Source of the DNA: Stichopus chloronotus
Lineage: Eukaryota > Echinodermata > Holothuroidea > Aspidochirotida > Stichopodidae
Assembly: GCA_021234535.1 (NCBI GenBank)
Contig: CM037832.1
Location: 5,181,135-5,245,134 of the forward strand
Direction: 5' to 3'
Length of the DNA: 64,000 bases
Of this stretch, positions 57,273 through 64,000 are shown piece by piece. A model generated the notes under the pieces. The model was not told the origin of the DNA. It searched no databases and saw only the letters and a list, made by a program, of their open reading frames with translations. The position numbers and the translations under genes were made by a program. Position 1 is the stretch's first letter; the number at the start of each line of letters is the position of its first letter.

Positions 57273-58760
57273 TCGTGTGTGTGTGTGTGTGTGCGCATGT
57301 TTGTGTGTATGTCTCTGTGTGCATGTCTCTGTGTATGTGTGTGACGTTGCTTTTAAACACGAGATCTTAAGAAGGGTAACCTTGACTGATCTCATACTCG
57401 GTATGTGGGTTGGCCATACTAAGTAGATGATCCCTATTGTTTTTGTTGAAGGTCGAATTTCATTGAGATCACCAGAGGTCAAAAGGTGAAAACTTTGTAG
57501 ACACAATATCTCCGTAGGGCAACGTTGACTGATCTCATACTTCATGTGTAGGTTAGCCATACTAAGTAGATGATCCCTATTTGTTTTGGTAAAGGTCAAA
57601 GGTCATTTGAGGTCACCAGAGATCAAAGTGTGTAAACCTTGTAAACATAATATCACCAGAAGGGTAACCTTGACTGAAACATAATATCTCCAGGAGGGTG
57701 GCCTTGGCTGATCTCTTACTTACTGTGTGGATTGGCCATTCTGGGTTGATGTTCATATTGCTTTTGGTGGAGGTCAAAGCTCATTTGAGGTCACCAAAGG
57801 TCAAAATGAGAAACCTTGAAAACACAATATCCGAAGAAAGACAACCTTGACTGATCTCATACTTAGTGTGTGGGTTGTTCATATTCAGCAGATGCTCCAC
57901 ATTGTTTTTGGTGGCGGTCAGAGGTCATTTGAGGTCACAGAGGTCAAACTGTGAAATCCTTGTAAAGCACGATTTCTGAAGAAGGATAACCTTGACTGAA
58001 TCCATGCTTGGGTGTTTAAATTCGCCATTCCACGTAAATAATTCCTATCGTTTTGGTGGAGGTCAAAGTTCATTTGAGGTCACCAGGCGGAAAACTGAAA
58101 AAAAATTGTAAATACAATATCTCAAGCAGGGTAACCTTGACTGATCTCATAATTAGTGTATGGGTTAGCCATACAAAGAAAATAATTGCTCTTGATTCTG
58201 TTAAAGGTCAAAAGTCCTTTGAGGTCAAGGATTTTTGTCCTCCACCAAAACCAAGTTAGAAAAAGCCTTGTAAACACTATGTGTAAAGAAGGATAACTGT
58301 AACTCATATCTAGCATGTGGATTGTTCATATTGGGTCATATTAGGTCATTTAAAGTTGACAGCGGTTAAAGAGTCAAAATTATGTAAACTATTATCTCAA
58401 AAAGAGAAACAGTGAGAGGTCTCATACTTTGCATGTCTATTGCTCATAGTCAGTAGTTGTGCCCTATTGTTTTGGATGAGGTTAAAGGTCATTTGATGTC
58501 ACCACAAGTCAAAATCTTGTAAACACTGTATATAACTCAAGGAGGGTGAGTGTGAGGGATTTCATACTTAGCATGTGCATTGCCCATATTAAATCGATGA
58601 TTTCTATCAATTTTTGCACTTATTCTCTTAAGAGAAGGTAAAAAGTCATTTGGGGCCAAAAGCTTGTTACCATGATGTTTCAAGAAAAATGAACTGTAAG
58701 TGATTTCATACTTGTTATGTAGGTAATACATGTTTGTTATAATATAAACATACGGCAAGG
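57273..58760 (+). repeat. GT-headed 145-bp satellite array
   Basis: A (GT)n head leads into about eight or nine units containing GTAAACACAATATCTC, GTAACCTTGACTGATCTCAT, GGGTTGGCCATACTAAGTAG and AGGTCAAAGGTCATTTGAGG. AGGTCA blocks start at 57,450, 57,593, 57,771, 57,915, 58,060 and 58,205, giving steps of 143-145 bp except one longer step with a partial internal duplication. It is the same family, reversed, as 10.75-11.93 kb. Confidence 0.9.
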
Positions 58761-59019
58761 AATCACTAAGCTTTTTGTCTTTCTTGTTTTCTTTGTTCTA
58801 CAAGAAAACCGGTCACAAGGTTGATGTCACACATAAATGTATCGATAGCAGGACCGTATAGCTAGGATCATATCTTTAGAGGTCGTGAGGGCTCAAATTC
58901 CGACTAGCTGGCTGTTTTTTTTTTTCAAGTGAGTGGTGACGTCACTTCGATAGTTTTGGATATTATGAATACCTTATCAGGAGGGGAACCAGAAAAAGGA
59001 ACGGCGTGCAGTCTTCACG

Positions 59020-59220
59020 ACAAGGAAACTATCAGGCTCGGCGGAGCGAAAACAAAATTGTGGGTCAACTTAGTGACCAAAAGACTATTTAAGCCGAGTG
59101 CCACCATTAGTTGGTACGGAGCGTACAAGAAATTTTGGCTTTTCAAACCTCCCAGATAGGTAGCCTTAAATGGCATTTCCCGAGTGTAGTTAAGCTGCAT
59201 TGAGATAGGTATTACAATTG
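59020..59220 (+). repeat. Dispersed G-rich element, copy B
   Basis: Contains ACTATTTAAGCCGAGTGCCA, TTAGTTGGTACGGAGCGTAC, AAGAAATTTTGGCTTTTCAA and CATTTCCCGAGTGTAGTTAA, the best-preserved core of the family. Confidence 0.72.
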
Positions 59221-59399
59221 GTGTCATTGTCTGCCATTCCTCATTTCATGTGAAAAATTGTAATACATATCAGGTGCCAGTTTTGAGGTATCGTAATGAA
59301 TCGCAATGAATGTCCCATATTTTTTTTTTTCATTTTTTTCTTTGAGCTCTAGGCAAACATTTTGGAGCTAAACACATTTGCCGGCTCGAGACTGGAAAT

Positions 59400-59600
59400 T
59401 AGAGGGGGGGGGGGGGGGGGGCAGAGATTTTTTGACCACATTGTGTTTATTTGTAGTAAGCAAGATTATTATCTGAGCAAAGGGCCACAATTGGTTGGCG
59501 CCTAGCCAACAAGAAAATTTTTGGTTTTACAAACCCTCAGATGGACGGAAACTTCACTTCCCGTCAGGGGCGTTAATCCAAATTGAAATGTGCGAGGGGG
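59400..59600 (+). repeat. Dispersed G-rich element, copy C
   Basis: About 18 G, then GGGCCACAATTGGTTGGCGC, AAGAAAATTTTTGGTTTTAC, AACCCTCAGATGGACGGAAA and CTTCACTTCCCG. Confidence 0.72.
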
Positions 59601-59959
59601 GGGGGGGGACATGTTTGACTAACTCGGACAGTTCTGAATGATTAAAGCTGGATTAAAGGTCTACGTACTGCATTAGTTTGTTGGCTTTGGGTGTTTTGGA
59701 CAGGTTCAATAGATTTTCATCCCGGGTCTGGGGCAACGTCCATTACCGTGACTAGAAGCAAAAACCACTCAGCGTTGAGTCATTTGTAAAATTCTGAGCT
59801 TTGAAGTGAAAGAAATATGATCTTCGAATGGTTTCGAAAGGGCAAAACTGGTCAGACATTGCATATTTTGAGACAAATGATAAATTTTATGACTGACAGG
59901 TTGTCGCTGCCAGGGTCCAGTGATTGAAAACACGTATTGTCAAAAGTGTATGAAAGGAC

Positions 59960-60085
59960 AACTCGGGGGGGGGGGGGTGTCCAGGGTTTTTAACCGTGGA
60001 CGGAGGCTGGGATGAGGGCATGCGTGGCAGGACTATCTCAGCGGAGAGCCGCTATCATTGGCGAGGAGCGTACTAGCCCGCACAA
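59960..60085 (+). repeat. Dispersed G-rich element, copy D (partial)
   Basis: A G run, then GGACTATCTCAGCGGAGAGC, CGCTATCATTGGCGAGGAGC. It breaks off soon after and is followed at about 60.1 kb by a piece like the left end of the 30.2-kb duplication. Confidence 0.65.
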
Positions 60086-60604
60086 CGGACGGGTACTACT
60101 CATGCATCAGCTCCGAATGCATTCGTAATCCATACGAATATTACGTACGTTAAAGTTTGTGTGACATGAAAATGACAGTTTGGAGTATTGGGTGCATCAA
60201 GCATTACAAATTACAATGTTAAAAATAGCCACAAATTTCATACAAACTCCGTCAAAGATTGACAAATTTACAGGCAAATTAGTGTCTCACAGATGTGTCG
60301 TGAATAAACATTAGCTAAGTATGCAAATTTGCGACATCAAGAAATGGACTGACTCCTATGATATGTCTTATGTTAATCCTTTCTTTCTGTAACCTTTACT
60401 TCAAGGACATTTGAAAATGTCGATGGCTCAGTTTATCGTGACGATACCAATTCTAGCACATATAATTGCCATAAAAGTAAAATGCATGGAGACATTATAC
60501 TTAAAATTCCTGGGAAGGTACCTGAAAAGAATATCCGAACAAATGTATGATTTATAACATCTGATATTTACTAGCAGTGCAGGCCTAGAACCGTCCAGTC
60601 CCAC

Positions 60605-60644
60605 CAGGGAGCTGCTATTTACCCTGCTAAATAGCAGCTCCCTG
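60605..60644. repeat. Perfect 17-bp hairpin with 6-base loop
   Basis: CAGGGAGCTGCTATTTA at 60,605-60,621 and its exact inverse at 60,628-60,644, loop CCCTGC. Confidence 0.93.
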
Positions 60645-61226
60645 ATACTAGTGGGGAAATTTAAACCCGTCCCCGGATGTTCTCGATTTGGACACTTCCG
60701 CCTGGCAATCGTTGGAAGGGCACAAATCAAGGTGTGAGATGCGACAGACCTTGCCAAAGTTATATCATGACGGGACGTTGCGATCAAGGTTAGGGACTTC
60801 GGGGAGGTGTTCGGCATGTCCAGGTGTATAGGCTCTGATTTGGGGTGCAAATTCCCCCCCCCCCCCCATCCAGTCCTGCTCAAACTAAATTATCACGGAC
60901 ATTACCCCTATACTTTGCTCGTCAGGATTTCAGTGAAATTCCAAGTAACACGAACTTTGACGCCGATAATAACAATATGCTTTTGCAATACTTTTAAGGT
61001 CTTTCAAAGTCTCAGTTTTGTGTTCAGTTGCTTTTGTTTGCTCTGCTTTAGGAAAGGGAGGCTCAGTTCATGGCAAACTTCAAATTCATTTTAGCCTTGA
61101 AAACTGGGTTGAAACGTTCACAGCTTCACCCACTTTGCCTCACAATTGTTTTGTTGATATGCCACAATTTATCACACTTATTTTCGGCTGCGATATCTCA
61201 ATGTACAGATGCAGAGAGATGTATCG

Positions 61227-61372
61227 GGTATATCGATACTGGGGAGCGGATACACGCCTTTCGGGTTTATCGATACTGTGGAGCGGATACACGCCTTTCG
61301 GGTTTATCGATACTGTGGAGCGGATACACGCCTTTCGGGTTTATCGATACTGTGGAGCGGATACACGGCATT
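61227..61372 (+). repeat. 37-bp tandem repeat, four copies
   Basis: GGGTTTATCGATACTGTGGA followed by GCGGATACACGCCTTTC, nearly perfect. Because 37 is not a multiple of 3, the open frames cycle through all three phases. Confidence 0.93.
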
Positions 61373-61789
61373 TCGTGTTGTCATCGTCGTAGTAATAATA
61401 GCAGATCCGTTTTTCAAAATGTTAGCATAACCTTTCGATTTCGTTGTCTACCTGGGTATTTCATTACAAGTTCATGAAACAACTTCTCGTTACATCAACA
61501 AACACCGGCGATCAGGAAAACACACAAAGTTTACCTCGTAAGGTGTGCTCGATACGGTGTAGAACGTGAATACGAATACAGAGAGTAAATGGGCAGGTAC
61601 TTCTTCAAGGAAATACAGCACGAGTCCCCATTCTCTGGAAAGAATTAAGAGGCCACGGGGCAATGCAAATGTGCCTATCAGCCTATCAGGATACTCTGAA
61701 AAAAAAACCCAAATCCGACTACAGCTGGATGTTTCCTTTTCGGCCTGGCGACCCCATCGAGACAGTTTCGGACTCTACGAATACCGTAT

Positions 61790-62040
61790 GAGAATCGGGC
61801 CCAAAATGTTACATAGAAGGGGGCATGTAGTCTTCACAAAAAGTGCATATAAGGCTTGGTGGAACGTCGGGGTGGGGCCGGGGCTGAGTAAGGCAGGATT
61901 ATCTAGGTGTAGCGTCACCAGTTAGTTGGCGCGGGGAGCACAAGAAATAAATGTCTTTTCAATCCTCAAGATGGCCGGAAACTGCACTTTCCGGGTGTAC
62001 TTGAGCTGCATGTACCCAGCCTTGAGATAAGGATAACATG
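61790..62040 (+). repeat. Dispersed G-rich element, copy E
   Basis: Contains GGGGTGGGGCCGGGGCTGAG, ATTATCTAGGTGTAGCGTCA, CAGTTAGTTGGCGCGGGGAG, CAAGATGGCCGGAAACTGCA and CTTTCCGGGTGTACTTGAGC, the same order as copies B and C. Confidence 0.72.
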
Positions 62041-62265
62041 CCTAAAAAATCCTCAATTCAGGTGTGAAAAAAAATGAATGTATGAAAAATAGTAATACAT
62101 ATCAGGTGGGTTAAGGTGATACAAGAATCATAATTAATTGCGCATCCTCTTTCATATAGTCCTACTTGATAAGTATTTGGAGGCTGAACACATAGTCCTA
62201 TACGGGGACCTAGGAATTTTTCGCGAGGAGGTCATTTTTTTTTTCTCGTGGCAGTCAAATGTCAT

Positions 62266-63500
62266 TTGGGTGCAGTCCAAAACGTCAAAATCAAATATTT
62301 AACTATTTGCAGAATGGTTGGATAATCTCATACTTAAAGGGGAAATCAGGGTTTATTTTCACAATTTATTTCACTACAATTCCCCACCGGTATCGTACAA
62401 TGAGTTATAACTAACAAATATGATCAAGATTATCTCAAAACATGTGGATAATTCGAGAAACGAATCAAATTCTCAAGAAAAAAAAATCGGTGAAGAACTC
62501 CGAAAGTCTGTAACATCCATATTCATCGAATCAAATATGAATATTCAATACTATCGTCTTTTCAAGGTATGAAGAGGTGTGGCTGAAAATGTTTCATACG
62601 TAGCTTACTTGGGCTGTATGTATCATCAACTATCACTAAACTCTTGTTTACTTAGCATTGCGCAATGCACGAACAGCATGGGGACCGTAAACATTCGGTT
62701 ATGTTTATTCATATAACGTCATCTCAGTCTTATGCTGTGATTGGTCATCGTATAGAGGAGGCTGTCTTGTCCTGTACATGAACGTTTATTTTTTGTACCC
62801 GACAAATATTTAGAGTTCTCATTCAACACTAATTAACGCAATAATTACCGTTTCTTCTACCTTCAACCACCTCCCCAACGTCTCTATATTTCGGTGAACA
62901 ATCAGTTTAGAAAAAAAAATCAACTAAAAGTGAATTTTCTCAGTCAAACCCTGATTTCCCCTTTAATGCGTGGTTTGGCCAAACTGAGCAGATGGGTCGT
63001 GTTTTGTAATGAGGTCAAAGGTCATTTGAGGATCGCCAGAGATAAAACTGTGAAAAACACTGCAGACACAGTATCTCAAGAAAGGTAACCTTCAAAGATT
63101 TTATACTTGGTGTTTCAGGTTGGCGATACTGAGCAGATGATCGCTATAGCTTTTGTTGGTGATTAAAGGTCATTTGAGGTCACTTGGGGTCAATCTGTGA
63201 AAAAAACTTGTGAAAAAACTATTTATAAAGAAGGGTAGTTGTGGAGAAATTTCATACACTTTAACATAGGCTATGTATTTTCCGTATAATATACATGATC
63301 CTTGTTTTTATTTTCTTTTTGGTTGAGGTCAAAGGTCACCAAAGTGGACTATCTCAAAAAATGAATGATACTGAAGCTTCAAGCCATAGCTTCTGATGAA
63401 CAGATAATCCGACACTGATATTTTATGCACGTCTTAAATCACTGAAGGTCAGTAGAGATCATAGTTTGAAATTCTAGTAAACACCAAACACATCAGCAGG
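62266..63500 (+). repeat. 145-bp satellite fragment, split by a MITE
   Basis: The left piece (GTCAAATGTCATTTGGGTGC ... GATAATCTCATAC) and right piece (GCGTGGTTTGGCCAAACTGA ... GAGGTCAAAGGTCATTTGAG) are halves of one unit. AGGTCAAAGGTCA is perfect at 63,012 and 63,326. Confidence 0.88.
62338..62962 (+). mobile_element. 625-bp TTAA-flanked MITE inside satellite
   Basis: AGGGGAAATCAGGGTTT at the left and its exact inverse at the right (17 bp), with TTAA outside both ends (62,334-62,337; 62,963-62,966). The interior is AT-rich and has no transposase. The host satellite unit continues across the insertion. Confidence 0.92.
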
Positions 63501-64000
63501 CCTACCTTGTCAAGGTAAATTGAAAAGAGGGAAGAGTGCTGAATTTAAGAATTGTGTGGGATTTCCATTGTCACTACGTGATCCTAGTGTTGTTTTCTTT
63601 CACTGTCTTTTTGTCGACTTAACAGATCAAAAGATCTTTGCAATGCTATCATTTCTGCAACACAGTACGCTGTAAACTACACCTTAATCGATACTGGCAA
63701 GTGGCAATGAACCGCAAAGTCTTTTGACTCTCCGTTTCTTTTTCTTCAATTTTGACCCTGGCTTGTACTGGCTGCGTGCATATGAATTAGTGCGGTACTA
63801 GCCTAATGTGAAAAGTCTGCCGGATCACAAAGTTTCAAGAATCAAAAAAAATACTTAATTTTCCACTCACTGATAAGGGTTTCTGCCAGTGCACTTTCTC
63901 AGGACTTTTCCACGACCAAATAAAGAATTTCTATGACACTCCTCCTGACTACTAACATAAAGTTTTCGATAACAGCAACAGCAGATAAAACAACATGTGT
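63501..64000. other. Right end of window
   Basis: No gene, repeat family or RNA gene recognised. Confidence 0.5.

Larger units (their letters stand above)
58761..62265. other. Gene-free, repeat-rich segment
   Basis: Holds four copies of the G-rich dispersed family, a perfect 17-bp hairpin and a 37-bp tandem repeat. Open frames here (60,428-60,883; 61,018-61,477; 61,566-61,925) show no known domain. Confidence 0.7.

Noticed and set aside
60428..60883. 151-codon minus-strand frame
   Set aside because: Runs across a hairpin and repeat DNA, no recognisable domain, biased composition only.
61018..61477. Overlapping 73-135-codon frames with repeated peptides
   Set aside because: All three frames are open because a 37-bp repeat cycles phase; the peptides are by-products.

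Overview
The window is animal nuclear DNA: AT-rich, intron-rich, full of short mobile-element remnants, with only two protein-coding genes, both on the minus strand. A marine invertebrate deuterostome, probably an echinoderm, is my best guess from the repeat style (GAGGTCAAAGGTCATTT satellites, TTAA-flanked miniature transposons, tRNA-derived SINEs, LINE tails). That is inference, not proof.

Right to left, which is the direction of transcription: 56.0-64 kb has no recognisable gene and is packed with repeats. From 56,016 to 51,163 lies a complete four-exon gene for a 220-residue four-helix MARVEL-domain membrane protein (CMTM/plasmolipin-like). From 51.2 to 43.1 kb is a spacer with one unassigned exon-like block. 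From 43,058 to the left edge runs spire, the actin-nucleation and vesicle-transport factor. Thirteen coding exons (555 codons, frame kept through every junction) encode the KIND domain, all four WH2 domains, a Ser/acidic linker and the Spir box. The FYVE-like C-terminus lies beyond base 1.

The spire introns (up to 15.3 kb) carry most of the other content: a 145-bp satellite with nuclear-receptor-type half sites, TTAA-flanked MITEs, a 1.1-kb element with long inverted repeats, two truncated LINEs, two SINEs, and a 37-bp minisatellite abutting the 5' splice sites of exons 9 and 10.

The two genes are 8 kb apart, tail of one towards head of the other. Spire works on Rab11/myosin V vesicles with formins and MARVEL proteins sit in vesicle membranes, but nothing here shows that they act together. 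No prokaryotic system, CRISPR array, rRNA or functional tRNA was seen. The most unusual structures are the satellite with phased DR1/DR4 motifs, the MITE whose empty target site can be read from that satellite, and the splice-site-bearing minisatellite in spire.
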